From positions 95,252-159,251 of the forward strand of contig JAJFJQ010000015.1 of the NCBI GenBank assembly GCA_021773835.1: a DNA stretch of 64,000 bases, read 5' to 3'. The notes under the pieces were generated by a model. That model searched no databases. It was not told the origin of the DNA and saw only the letters and a program-made list of their open reading frames with translations. Positions 34,071-42,631 of the stretch are shown here, piece after piece. The position numbers were made by a program, and so were the translations under genes. Source of the stretch: Gammaproteobacteria bacterium (lineage in GTDB: Bacteria; Pseudomonadota; Gammaproteobacteria; Ga0077536). Positions within the stretch are counted from its first letter, which is position 1, and each line of letters begins with the position of its first letter.

Positions 34071-36320
34071 TTATTTTCGACCGCGAGCTAGCAAGCCACC
34101 CAGCGCACTCACCAATAACCAGACAGTTGCCGGAACGGGGACGGCACTAACCGACAATTGCATGGTGCTGCTACCGAAGACGACATCAAATTCGCGCCCA
34201 GCGCAGTCGCCGCAGACAATCGCGTCGAACGCACCAGCGACAGTCAGCGCGGTAATGAATTCGAACGTATCGCCAAGCTCGGGCTTGAAACCGTCGATGA
34301 ATATGATTTCGAGTGTCCCGTCAAGCGTCGCGTTACCACCAATAAATAGCTCGTCGTACTGACCGCGGGCGAGGCCGCCTAGTTCAATCTGGAGTACGGA
34401 ATCATCATCCGCGACAAACGTCGCATCGCGAAGCGTTAACAGTCCCGCCGAGCTGCCGGGGCTCAACGTGCCACCGGAGTTATCGAACGTTTGGCCGTTA
34501 ACATCGATCACGCCGGTGCCTGTAACGGTGCCGTCGGTATTGATGAACGATCCACCGTTCGTCAGATTGATCGTGCCGAAAGCACCGAGGTTAACCAATC
34601 CCTGATTAACAAATCCGCCACTGCCTGCGGAAGTGACCAGCGCATTGGTGACGTGCAACTCGCCGCGCTTGCGCACGCCTATCGTACCGCTGCCGGTATT
34701 TAACACCAGTCGTGCACCGTTCTGAACGTGGGTTTCGGCGTGACCGAATGCGCCGTTCGAACCGATGAAGAAACTCGCGTTCCCACCCATGGCGAAGATT
34801 GTACCGGTGCCATCGATTTTGACTATGGCGGTACTGTCCTGTCCCGTGCCGAGGATATCCGCGTTACCGAACATGGCAACGCTAGCGCCAGACTCAACGT
34901 TTAAAGTGCCATGGGTGCGCAACCAGTTCTGTGTGCCCATATCCAGGAACCGAAAATAGGCATCAGCGCCGTTGGAAATCGTGACTTCCCCACTGCCGCT
35001 GCGTTCGCCTATTTCAACAACGCCATCCAGATCAAACGTCGTCGTTGGGCCGCGAACTGTCACCGTTACATCATCGAACTCGTTGCCGACGCTCAAGGCT
35101 TTGGAACCTGAGTCCGGATCAATGCTGAACGTGCTATCGTCGACCACGAGCTCACTTAAAGTACCGAGGTTTATGTAATTGTCGAGCTCTACCCGACCGC
35201 CGTTTTGTACGGTCATATCGCGTCCTTGAGCGAGCCAAAAGAAACTACCGCCGGAGCCCGATAACCGCCCGCCATCCACGAGGACATCACCGAATGCGCG
35301 AAACGTACCGGCCGACCCGCCCAAGTTGAATAGTGCAATCCACCCGGTGTCGCCGATGGTGATGGGCCCGGTGCTGGAGTTAACGTACCCGTTCCCGGAG
35401 ACGCGCAAGATCGCAGAGCCCGTCGATCCCCCGACGGTCAGCGAACCGCCATCCCGTTGTTCAATCCGCGAACCCGCACCATTCACGTTCACGCTGACAT
35501 CGGCTGCGCTGCCGGATCCGCGGATCGTTAAGTCGCGTGTGTATAAGCGGCCGTTGGTGTTGACGTTGACGACCGGGTCGCCAACCAGTCCGCCGATAGT
35601 TAGCGCACCCGCGAATTCTGCGCTCGAGCTACCCGTCACGTTGAACACAGAACTACCGGAACTACCGATCGAATTGCCGGCGGCACCGATGCTGTTGAAT
35701 GTGGTAATACCGAATAACGTGAGTTCTCCGCTACTAAACAACGAAGGTGCCATCAACAGTCGGTCGACAGTAACCGTCGCGCCGGCTGCGGTACTAACGA
35801 GACCGGTACCGCGAATGTCGAGCGTGCCGTCGATTTTCATGCCTGCAACAACTGCCATGCGGCCGCCGCTGATGCGCACATTGTCGGCGTCGAACGACAC
35901 GGCGCTCGGATCGCCGGTGATTTTCTCTACACTCAACAGCGTATCCGCACCGGCAATCGAGACCATTCCGGCGCCGCCGTCATCCACCGTCAGCTTATGA
36001 CCATTCGTGTAGAGATTGACGTCGTTCGACAGTTCCAGCCCATCCACCGGCTCCGTGTCTGCGTACAAGTACACGAAATCGTCGGTTGGTGTGTTCATGA
36101 TGACGTTGTCGAACTCTGCCGGCGTGCGGCGGATGACAAACCTGCCGGCGACAACGGGATCCCAATTGAACACCTGTTGCCAGCTGTCGTTGAAACCGCC
36201 GTTCCAGAAAATGTCCGCTGCCTTAGCGTTGAATGCATGGGCACTAAAAATTAAAGCCAGGATGGCAGCCGCGCAATATTGCAGCCGCTGCTCAGTTTGC
36301 GCGCGATTGTCAGCGCCCAT
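34071..36320 (-). CDS. PEP-CTERM beta-strand-repeat surface protein
   Basis: About 749 residues. Signal peptide (RLQYCAAAILALIFSAHAFNAKA), then a long low-complexity region of imperfect beta-helix repeats rich in Gly, Ser, Asn, Thr and Val (for example NGGRVELDNYINLGTLSELV, DGTGTIFAMGGNASFFIGSN), as in autotransporter-like passenger domains. The C-terminus VPVPATVWLLVSALGGLLARGRK is a PEP-CTERM sorting signal of the VPxPA variant: motif, transmembrane helix and basic tail, processed by an exosortase (EpsH/XrtA). Likely exported and anchored to or released with exopolysaccharide. No exosortase is in the window; the ExeA-like ATPase at 19 kb may belong to that system. The frame also has a GTG at 36344. 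Confidence 0.85.
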   Translation of the reverse strand: MGADNRAQTEQRLQYCAAAILALIFSAHAFNAKAADIFWNGGFNDSWQQVFNWDPVVAGRFVIRRTPAEFDNVIMNTPTDDFVYLYADTEPVDGLELSNDVNLYTNGHKLTVDDGGAGMVSIAGADTLLSVEKITGDPSAVSFDADNVRISGGRMAVVAGMKIDGTLDIRGTGLVSTAAGATVTVDRLLMAPSLFSSGELTLFGITTFNSIGAAGNSIGSSGSSVFNVTGSSSAEFAGALTIGGLVGDPVVNVNTNGRLYTRDLTIRGSGSAADVSVNVNGAGSRIEQRDGGSLTVGGSTGSAILRVSGNGYVNSSTGPITIGDTGWIALFNLGGSAGTFRAFGDVLVDGGRLSGSGGSFFWLAQGRDMTVQNGGRVELDNYINLGTLSELVVDDSTFSIDPDSGSKALSVGNEFDDVTVTVRGPTTTFDLDGVVEIGERSGSGEVTISNGADAYFRFLDMGTQNWLRTHGTLNVESGASVAMFGNADILGTGQDSTAIVKIDGTGTIFAMGGNASFFIGSNGAFGHAETHVQNGARLVLNTGSGTIGVRKRGELHVTNALVTSAGSGGFVNQGLVNLGAFGTINLTNGGSFINTDGTVTGTGVIDVNGQTFDNSGGTLSPGSSAGLLTLRDATFVADDDSVLQIELGGLARGQYDELFIGGNATLDGTLEIIFIDGFKPELGDTFEFITALTVAGAFDAIVCGDCAGREFDVVFGSSTMQLSVSAVPVPATVWLLVSALGGLLARGRK

Positions 36321-36583
36321 GTCGCCCCCCCAGGTCGTTTTCACCGATGCTACTAAGACCGCGATTGTCGTGCAATATTCGGCGCCCCTTTTTGGTAATT
36401 TTTCCGGAAAGACGCGATCGTGCGGCTTAATATTGGTGTCCGTCTTGAACGTTACGATGAAGCGGAACGCAATATGCGCTGCTTTGCTGAGTATGTATTA
36501 CCGGAGCTTAAAAATGGGAAACGACGCCTAGTCACGAACCGCAGGATCTAAATTTACGTCTGGCGTCTAAAGAAGACAGAACA
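36321..36583. other. Region upstream of the PEP-CTERM gene
   Basis: Should contain the promoter of the PEP-CTERM gene. No clear promoter pair or operator is seen; with the RAYT relic and tRNA-Ser fragment that follow, the gene-free stretch continues to 37138. Confidence 0.35.
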
Positions 36584-36751
36584 GGGGACACTGATAAGTT
36601 AATCAACTAAGCATCGGCAAACAGTTTACGATTGCGAAAGACCAGGTTCATTCGTTCCCATCTAATGTTATTTGTCCGGTGCCGACCCGCAATTGCAGAT
36701 GACATTGGGGCGACAGCATAACCCGAGCAATGAACGCTATCGATGGCCTTT
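36584..36751. repeat. Internally deleted RAYT-type element relic
   Basis: Starts with the same GGGGACACTGATAAGTTAAT end and continues with about 150 bp that align with the interior of the 33549 element (CGGCAAACAGTTTAC, GATTGCGAAAGACCA, TTCATTCGTTCCCATCTAAT, CAATGAACGCTATCGATGGC). No right end; the sequence runs into the tRNA-Ser fragment. Confidence 0.68.
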
Positions 36752-36757
36752 TTAATT

Positions 36758-36816
36758 TGGCGGAGAGGGAGGGATTCGAGCCCCCGGAACGCGCTAGACG
36801 CTCAACGGATTTCGAG
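36758..36816 (-). other. tRNA-Ser 3'-half fragment 2 (anticodon loop to CCA)
   Basis: Read on the minus strand: CTCGAAATCCGTTGAGCG, then a long variable arm, the T-arm GGGGGCTCGAATCCCTCCC and acceptor CTCTCCGCCA. The 7-nt loop CTCGAAA has CGA at the anticodon position, so this is a tRNA-Ser(CGA) 3' half. The 5' side of the anticodon stem does not pair (GCATA instead of ACGGA), so the gene is truncated exactly at the anticodon loop, as expected for a tyrosine-recombinase attachment site. No gene is seen from here to 37138. Confidence 0.7.
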
Positions 36817-37138
36817 TATGCAGCATAAACCACCGGTTCGGTGGTGCGCAGTGGCGGCGCTCTGGATGGCGATGCCAAAGACCCGTTTCAGACGTTGCCC
36901 CGCCGGGGTCACCCGCGCGCGGTATTGGCTGTTGGGCGCTAAAACCCCATGACAAATTCACCGGGAGTGAATTTGGACGCACGCAGTGCGCCCAAAAGGG
37001 GGCGCGTCAGGTTGACCCGCGGTTTCGGTACCGGCGCCGCCAGGCATTCAAGCAGTTGACCTAGTTATTTTTATGACATCGCCGTCCTTGAACTGGTGCT
37101 CTACATCTCTATTTTCATTGAAGCACGCAAGAAAATCC

Positions 37139-38794
37139 TCAATTACCCATTTGTGATAAAGCGAAACCTTCGAAATCGTTGTCGATAACTTCATCGATCT
37201 TTTTGACGTATTGGTCAAACCCTCCGAGATACAACAGCGGTTTGCAGGCTTTTCCGGGAACGTTTGCGCCGAGGTACCAGGAATTTGCCCGTTCGGCCCG
37301 CGGGAAGAGCGTCATGTTGGCGACGTCATTGACATGCTGCGTCCACAAATCCTCTGCCGCCTGGATCGGCTCAATGGATTTCGCATTTGCCGCCTCGACA
37401 CGCTCGATACACGCAATCACCAATTCGACCTGATGCTCGTCACAGGGGATAGCATGTGTCAGTGACGCCGTGCTGCCGGGACCGGCCACGTTGAAGAGGT
37501 TCGGGAAGCCTGTTGTCATCAGACCCAGATAGGTGGATGGTCCATCGGCCCAGGTGTCTTTCAGTGCTACACCGCCACGGCCGCGAATGTCCATATTGTT
37601 TAGGGCACCGGTCACCGCGTCAAAGCCCGTTGCAAAAACGATGCAGTCGAACTCCATAACTTCGCCGCCAACAAGAATGCCCATCTCGGTGATTTCCTCT
37701 ATGGGAGTTTCTTTTAGGTTCACGATGTCGACGTGATCCAGGTTATAGGTCTCGTAATAGCCGGTATCCGCACAGAGCCGCTTGGTCAGTGCCGGGAACT
37801 CCGTGGGCGTAAGCAGGTCCCGCAACCTTGGGTCGTCGATCTTATTGCGGATCTTTTTACGGATGAAGTCGGACAGGTGGTTGTTGGCGTTAATGTTCAC
37901 GGCCAGATCCGCATAGGACGTGTAGTAACACAGGCCACCAGATTCCCAACGATATTCGAATTCTGCCTCGCGCTCTTCGGGCGTCGCGTCCAGCGCCGAG
38001 TCTGTTCTTGGCATCCTGGGGACTCCACCAACATTGACGAAACCACCAAATGTTTGACGCTGCATCTTGCGGACTTCGCTGTAGCGCTTCTTGTAATCCG
38101 CCTCGTACTCCTTGTCCGTCGGACAGTTTTGCAGCGGAACACTGTAATTCGCGGTGCGCATGAAGACCTTTAGCTCCGAGGCTTCTTTCGCGATTAGCGG
38201 GATGGCCTGAATGGCCGACGAGCCCGCACCAACGATGGCCACGCGCTTGCCTGTGAAATCGACGCCTTCATGCGGCCACTTGTAAGTGTAATAGGTCTCA
38301 CCGGCAAAGTTGTCGGTCCCTTTGATGTCAATTTTCTTCGGCGCAGACAAGCAACCCGTTGCCATGATCAGATAGCGGCAGGTGATGACCTCGCCAGTAT
38401 CGGTGGTCACTGCCCAGGTTTCGGACCCCTCATCGAAATGGGTGGATTTGATCCAGGTGTTGAACTCCATGTCGCTGCGCAGGTTCAGCTTTTTCGCGAC
38501 CCAATTCATGTATGCCAGGATTTCCGGTTGCGCGGCATAGCGCTCGGACCAGGACCATTCTTGCTGCAGCTCGTTATCGAAGGAATAGGAATACTCTACG
38601 CTGTCTATGTCGCAACGGCACCCGGGATACCGGTTCCAGAACCAGGTTCCCCCCAGATCCGAGCCGCCCTCCAGCACCTTCACGGACATGTTCAGTTTGC
38701 GCACCTGATGCAGTGCGCACAGACCGGCCATGCCGGCCCCAATGATCACCGCATCCAGATTGCAGCTTCCGTTTGCCGCGCCAGCTTCTTGCAT
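37139..38794 (-). CDS. Baeyer-Villiger-type flavin monooxygenase with altered fingerprint
   Basis: A 551-residue class B flavoprotein of the cyclohexanone-monooxygenase type. FAD motif IIGAGMAGL (17-25), the GGTWFWNRYPGCRCDIDSVEYS stretch around residue 50-68 typical of BVMOs, NADPH motif IVGAGSSAI (187-195), and ATGFDAVTGAL near the C-terminal FAD contact. The BVMO fingerprint FxGxxxHxxxWP reads FAGETYYTYKWP at 163-174: His is replaced by Tyr at 169. Likely oxidises ketones or related compounds with NADPH and O2, but the changed residue makes the reaction uncertain. It stands alone between tRNA-Ser fragments 2 and 3. Confidence 0.83.
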   Translation of the reverse strand: MQEAGAANGSCNLDAVIIGAGMAGLCALHQVRKLNMSVKVLEGGSDLGGTWFWNRYPGCRCDIDSVEYSYSFDNELQQEWSWSERYAAQPEILAYMNWVAKKLNLRSDMEFNTWIKSTHFDEGSETWAVTTDTGEVITCRYLIMATGCLSAPKKIDIKGTDNFAGETYYTYKWPHEGVDFTGKRVAIVGAGSSAIQAIPLIAKEASELKVFMRTANYSVPLQNCPTDKEYEADYKKRYSEVRKMQRQTFGGFVNVGGVPRMPRTDSALDATPEEREAEFEYRWESGGLCYYTSYADLAVNINANNHLSDFIRKKIRNKIDDPRLRDLLTPTEFPALTKRLCADTGYYETYNLDHVDIVNLKETPIEEITEMGILVGGEVMEFDCIVFATGFDAVTGALNNMDIRGRGGVALKDTWADGPSTYLGLMTTGFPNLFNVAGPGSTASLTHAIPCDEHQVELVIACIERVEAANAKSIEPIQAAEDLWTQHVNDVANMTLFPRAERANSWYLGANVPGKACKPLLYLGGFDQYVKKIDEVIDNDFEGFALSQMGN

Positions 38795-38837
38795 TTAAAT
38801 TCTTCCTCGCTTGCTATCGTTTTGTCACATTACATTC

Positions 38838-38849
38838 AAACGTTCGTTT
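38838..38849. promoter_or_regulatory. Palindrome upstream of the BVMO gene
   Basis: AAACGTTCGTTT: inverted AAACG/CGTTT arms 2 bp apart, inside ATTCAAACGTTCGTTTAAAT, 44 bp ahead of the start codon. This resembles TetR-family operators, and BVMO genes are often TetR-controlled, but no regulator is adjacent. Confidence 0.4.
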
Positions 38850-39213
38850 AAATTGCGACATGAATTTCACGCGAAATACGGACGGTGTTTTACCCCTTTC
38901 CGCTTTCTGTTAAATCGTTCTACTTCGAAATTTCGATAATCCTTTTTAAGGTCTGTCGGTTTTTTAAATATTATGTATTATTCCTGTATTGCAATATAGA
39001 CAGGCTGTCGTCCCCCCCACGACAAAATATCACCGTAGGGCGACATTCTAATCTTTTCTCTTATCGATAACCTTCACGGTTGTGCGCCGTCTAGTTCGAA
39101 GCAACATCTAGCACAAGGGCCGTTCAGTGCACAAAATGTAGGTAGAGCGTCTCTTCATGGTTAACGACACCCACGAAACTTCCGAGCCAAATCAGTCGTT
39201 TGGGTTTCGCTGC

Positions 39214-39268
39214 CTCTCTTCCGTTTTATGGGTGTCCTAGAAATGTCTCTTCCGTTTTATGGGTGTCC
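39214..39268. repeat. Two direct copies of a 23-bp sequence
   Basis: TCTCTTCCGTTTTATGGG followed by TGTCC occurs at 39214-39236 and 39246-39268. GGACACCCATAAAACGGA on the other strand resembles ends of short REP-like elements. Relic of an element end, duplicated. Confidence 0.5.
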
Positions 39269-39341
39269 CCCCGTCCGTCCCCTGTCCGTCTTCGGTAATG
39301 ACCACCACGATAAGCCGCTTTCGAGCTGGAGCAGTTAGCCG

Positions 39342-40571
39342 ATGACTAGAACTATTGAGACAACCTGTTGTATAGCCGGTGGCGGACCCGCAGGCATGAT
39401 GCTCGGCTTTCTGCTTGCGCGCGCCGGTGTGAAAACCACAGTGCTGGAAAAACACGCTGATTTTCTGCGTGATTTTCGCGGCGACACCATCCACCCGTCG
39501 ACGCTTGAATTAATGCATGAATTGGGATTGCTCGAAGCATTCCTCAAACTGCCTCATCAAAAGGCGCCGCATCTCAGTGCACAATTCGGTGCGCGTAATT
39601 TGCGTGTCGCCGACTTCTCCCACCTTCCCGTCAAGTGCGGATTTATCGCCTTCATGCCGCAATGGGATTTTCTTAATTTCCTCGCTGAACAGGGCAAGGC
39701 CTACGCGGGTTTCGATCTGCATATGCAAACTGACGTTCAGAAAATCGTCGAGCAGGACGGTGCGGTGCGCGGCGTGATCGCGAGTTCGCCGGATGGCGAT
39801 GTGCAGGTCAATGCCGATTTGGTTGTGGCGGCGGATGGCCGGGGATCTGTTGTGCGCGAGTGCAGTGGCCTTGAAGTTGAAACGCTGGGTGCCCCGATGG
39901 ACGTGCTGTGGTTCAGCCTGCCGTGGCATGAAGGTGATCCGGAAGAAGCCATGGGCAGTTTCGCCGCCGGGCTGATCCTGATCCTGATCAAGCGTAGCGA
40001 CCATTGGCAGTGTGGATTCGTTATTCCCAAAGGGTCACGCGACACGCTGAAAGCGCAGGGCATCGAAGCCCTGCGCGATAAAATTGTCTCGCTGGCGCCT
40101 TTCGCTGCCGATAGCGTCGATATCATCGGCGACTGGGACGACGTCAAGTTACTCACCGTTGCTGTTAACCGCCTATCACAGTGGCATCGCCCGGGATTGC
40201 TATTGATCGGTGATGCAGCGCATGCGATGTCGCCGATTGGTGGCGTCGGGGTCAATCTCGCCATTCAGGATGCGGTGGCAACGGCGAACCTGTTGGCCGG
40301 GGGCTTAATCGACAATTCGCTAACGCAAGCTGATTTAGCGAAAGTACAACAGCGGCGTGAGTGGCCGACACGTGTCACGCAACGTCTGCAGATCGCGATC
40401 CAGAATCGCGTGATCAGAAACGTGCTTGCCGGTACGCAAACGCTCAAGCCGCCACTACCACTTGAGATCATTTCGCGTGTACCCATGTTGCAACGTATAC
40501 CGGCCAGAGTGGTGGGTCTGGGTATTCGTCCGGAACACGTCCAAACATCAGCGATGGGTCAGCGATGCTAG
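39342..40571 (+). CDS. FAD-dependent aromatic hydroxylase-like oxidoreductase
   Basis: A 409-residue class A flavoprotein. GGGPAGMMLGFLLARAGVKTTVLEK is the N-terminal FAD-binding fold (residues 13-37), then DFRGDTIHPSTLELMHELGL, the NADPH/FAD motif VVAADGRGSVVRE and GDAAHAMSPIGGVGVNLAIQDA near residue 290. The DFRGDTIHPS segment is typical of a large group of UbiH/PHBH-like oxidoreductases common in actinobacteria and proteobacteria. Substrate unknown, probably a phenol or polyketide-like compound. A GGAG site lies 15 bp ahead of the ATG. Alone in the module between tRNA-Ser fragments 2 and 3, next to the BVMO. Confidence 0.83.
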   Translation: MTRTIETTCCIAGGGPAGMMLGFLLARAGVKTTVLEKHADFLRDFRGDTIHPSTLELMHELGLLEAFLKLPHQKAPHLSAQFGARNLRVADFSHLPVKCGFIAFMPQWDFLNFLAEQGKAYAGFDLHMQTDVQKIVEQDGAVRGVIASSPDGDVQVNADLVVAADGRGSVVRECSGLEVETLGAPMDVLWFSLPWHEGDPEEAMGSFAAGLILILIKRSDHWQCGFVIPKGSRDTLKAQGIEALRDKIVSLAPFAADSVDIIGDWDDVKLLTVAVNRLSQWHRPGLLLIGDAAHAMSPIGGVGVNLAIQDAVATANLLAGGLIDNSLTQADLAKVQQRREWPTRVTQRLQIAIQNRVIRNVLAGTQTLKPPLPLEIISRVPMLQRIPARVVGLGIRPEHVQTSAMGQRC

Positions 40572-40614
40572 CCTGATAACAAGAATCCGAGTTTTCGGAG
40601 CACTATTGTGAACA

Positions 40615-40637
40615 GGGGACACTGATAAGATAATCAA
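40615..40637. repeat. RAYT-type element end fragment
   Basis: GGGGACACTGATAAGATAAT, then CAA, matches the first 23 bp of the elements at 33549 and 36584. Only the tip is present. Confidence 0.6.
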
Positions 40638-40703
40638 TTGGGTCGGTAGTTACCTTATTACTTTCCAGAAATTAAAAACGCCGCGCACGGTACGTTATTA
40701 ATT

Positions 40704-40734
40704 TGGCGGAGAGGGAGGGATTCGAACCCTCGAT
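40704..40734 (-). other. tRNA-Ser 3'-end fragment 3
   Basis: Minus strand: ATCGAGGGTTCGAATCCC followed by TCCCTCTCCGCCA, a complete T-arm and acceptor 3' strand with CCA. It is preceded by AATT as in fragments 1 and 2. Upstream of the T-arm the sequence leaves the tRNA. Confidence 0.62.
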
Positions 40735-41368
40735 GTTATTATTATTTTCAATAGCTTATAAAGCCACCGTGTCCAGATCGTGTCTTAAATGAATTGAGTT
40801 CAGTATCTCATGTTGCTTTCCAAACCCATTGCGAGGTCGAGAATTTCTCTGGACAATTTTGGTGTGTTGAGTTGCGCGTAAAAGTGATCCAATTAGTTCG
40901 GAGATTTGCATCTAACATTGACCCACCTTTTCAACGAGAGAGTAATGCGCTCGGGCGCACGTCGCGGAATTATCGGGATCAACTTTTAGTGAAATTGCCG
41001 CTCAAATCGGCGTGCAAATTAACACGATCGCGTACCGCCGATAGTACAACTTCGGTAATTCACTAAGAAAATAGGAAAATGGAGGGTCTTTTGTTGGGAA
41101 ATCTTCCCGCGGTTAATTCGTAGTCAGACATCAATATTTCTAATCAAGCTGAAATGCGTTAGTTAGGTAGTGCGAAAGCCGGGGGCAATATGTTGGTATT
41201 TTCGCGAAGAAGAAGGGAAACCATCGTTGAAGGTGATATTTCACGTGAACCTCGCCATAGAGCTTCAAGATAGGCCCGCCGGAGCACGCAAGAAGTACGC
41301 TTGGAGGGCGCCGTCATTTTAGCGCACAAGGGACGGGCCTCACTCTTTCGTCTTTTCGTCGTCTTTAG
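40735..41368. other. Gene-poor module edge
   Basis: About 630 bp with no supported gene. A weak reading frame near 40794 has no ribosome site or recognisable product. No repeat-family member is seen apart from the fragments listed just upstream. Confidence 0.4.
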
Positions 41369-42247
41369 ATGCAGATGATAAAACACATGGTTATTTTTGA
41401 TCGATTCGATGAACTGACAACGCATCTTCTCGGCGACTACGAAAAAGTGCAGTCCAAAATCCCGATCCTGATTAGTGAAAATACCGACATTTGGCCGGAA
41501 GTTTCTGAATATTTGACCAGCCTAGCCGTAGAATTCGACAGTGTCGAACTCAAGAACAACTGCTATCAGCCCGCCGACATAATGGCAAATATCTCAGAGA
41601 AGTTCGTTGGTTTCGACCGCCGGATCGAAACTTTGATCGTTAACTGCCACGGTTGTTCCGACTGTCTTCTGAAATGGCGCGAAAGTAACCCTGGCCAACT
41701 TGAATTGGTCACCTTGGACAGTAGACTCACTAGCGAGGACCGATATATTTCCGCACGGTTCCACTTGGCTTTAAGTACGCGCGAATCCACATGGAAGTAT
41801 TTTGCTGCGTTGCCGAGTCTCGCACTATTCCAGGCGCTTGCATCTTACAGAGACTTAAATTTGACCTTTTTGGGGAAAGAACCAGGAGAACGAATTGACA
41901 CTTCAGGCGGAATCAGGGGTCTGCTCGAGGCTCAGGCTGACGCATCGATCGATGCAGTAACTTTCAATTTCGGTTCAGCATTGCTCCAAGCCACCAATGC
42001 AGCCATCACGTCACTGACAGAAGAAGATGTTTCGTATTCCAGGCTTGCTGATACGAAACTTGAGCGGATTTTCCGACTCAACGATGCTCTGGTGAAGTTG
42101 GATGCACGGATCCATCAGGTCGCAGCAGTCCTGTCTATTGCGGAGGTCGCAATCGCCAATTCCATTTCAAGCATTGAAGGTTACGGAGCCTCGTTTACCA
42201 GACGCCTTATTGAAATCGGTGGCGTAAAACCCAAGTTATCATCATAG
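41369..42247 (+). CDS. Unrecognised 292-residue protein in a tRNA-bounded module
   Basis: Composition and codon use look like a real soluble protein, but I recognise no family. Visible features: an HGCSDC segment near residue 95 (two Cys and a His, perhaps metal binding or redox), alternating hydrophobic beta-like stretches in the first half, and a helical second half (EEDVSYSRLADTKLERIFRLNDALVKLDARIHQ). No signal peptide or transmembrane helix. The start could be any of ATGs 41369, 41378 or 41387, none with a strong ribosome site. It is the only gene between tRNA-Ser fragment 3 and the tRNA-Arg fragment. Confidence 0.55.
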   Translation: MQMIKHMVIFDRFDELTTHLLGDYEKVQSKIPILISENTDIWPEVSEYLTSLAVEFDSVELKNNCYQPADIMANISEKFVGFDRRIETLIVNCHGCSDCLLKWRESNPGQLELVTLDSRLTSEDRYISARFHLALSTRESTWKYFAALPSLALFQALASYRDLNLTFLGKEPGERIDTSGGIRGLLEAQADASIDAVTFNFGSALLQATNAAITSLTEEDVSYSRLADTKLERIFRLNDALVKLDARIHQVAAVLSIAEVAIANSISSIEGYGASFTRRLIEIGGVKPKLSS

Positions 42248-42506
42248 GCGCAGGACGATTGAGAAAGGACGCTCTCACCAAATCTTCTGCGCGACGAATG
42301 CTCATTGCCTTTCGTGACGTTACATAAAGCCCATAAAAATTAGTGGCCACTACGACGACCTGGCAATTTGCAAACGAGCGGCGGGGCCCATTGACTAATT
42401 CGCACGAAAGTTCGGGAGTATCTTCCCTACACCACACAAGAAATCTCGATTCTTTTGGACGAATTGGTATCCATTGGACAATCGAATATTCCAGGCGATT
42501 GTAAGC

Positions 42507-42631
42507 CATTGAAAATCGGCGCACCCACGGGTATCGAAACTCCGACCGTCTGGTTCGAAGTGATCCACCCTAACCAGGGTATCCTGTTGTATTCGCGACA
42601 TTAATACGCATTCTGCTGTCCAATAAAATCA
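42507..42631 (-). repeat. Left direct repeat with degenerate tRNA-Arg 3' half
   Basis: Aligns along its whole length with 58696-58820. The first 50 bp are a degenerate tRNA-Arg 3' half on the minus strand (CTTCGAACCAGACGGTCGGA, T-loop and acceptor recognisable but mutated); the following segment (GATCCACCCTAAC, GTATCC, ATTAAT, CTGTCCAAT, AAATC) matches the right copy outside the tRNA. Att-like. Confidence 0.65.

Larger units (their letters stand above)
38795..39341. other. Divergent gap between the BVMO and FAD hydroxylase genes
   Basis: 547 bp, AT-rich at 38870-39000. It holds the palindrome at 38838-38849 and the paired repeat at 39214-39268. No gene is supported. Confidence 0.45.

Noticed and set aside
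35326..36000. 224-codon plus-strand frame
   Set aside because: Antisense to the PEP-CTERM repeat protein; its Pro/Ser/Thr/Val-rich sequence mirrors the low-complexity repeats on the other strand.
36758..36816. Complete tRNA-Ser gene
   Set aside because: The 5' half, including the D-arm and the 5' side of the anticodon stem, is absent; only the 3' half is present.
38270..38851. 193-codon plus-strand frame
   Set aside because: Antisense to the well-supported BVMO gene, no ribosome site, no family features.
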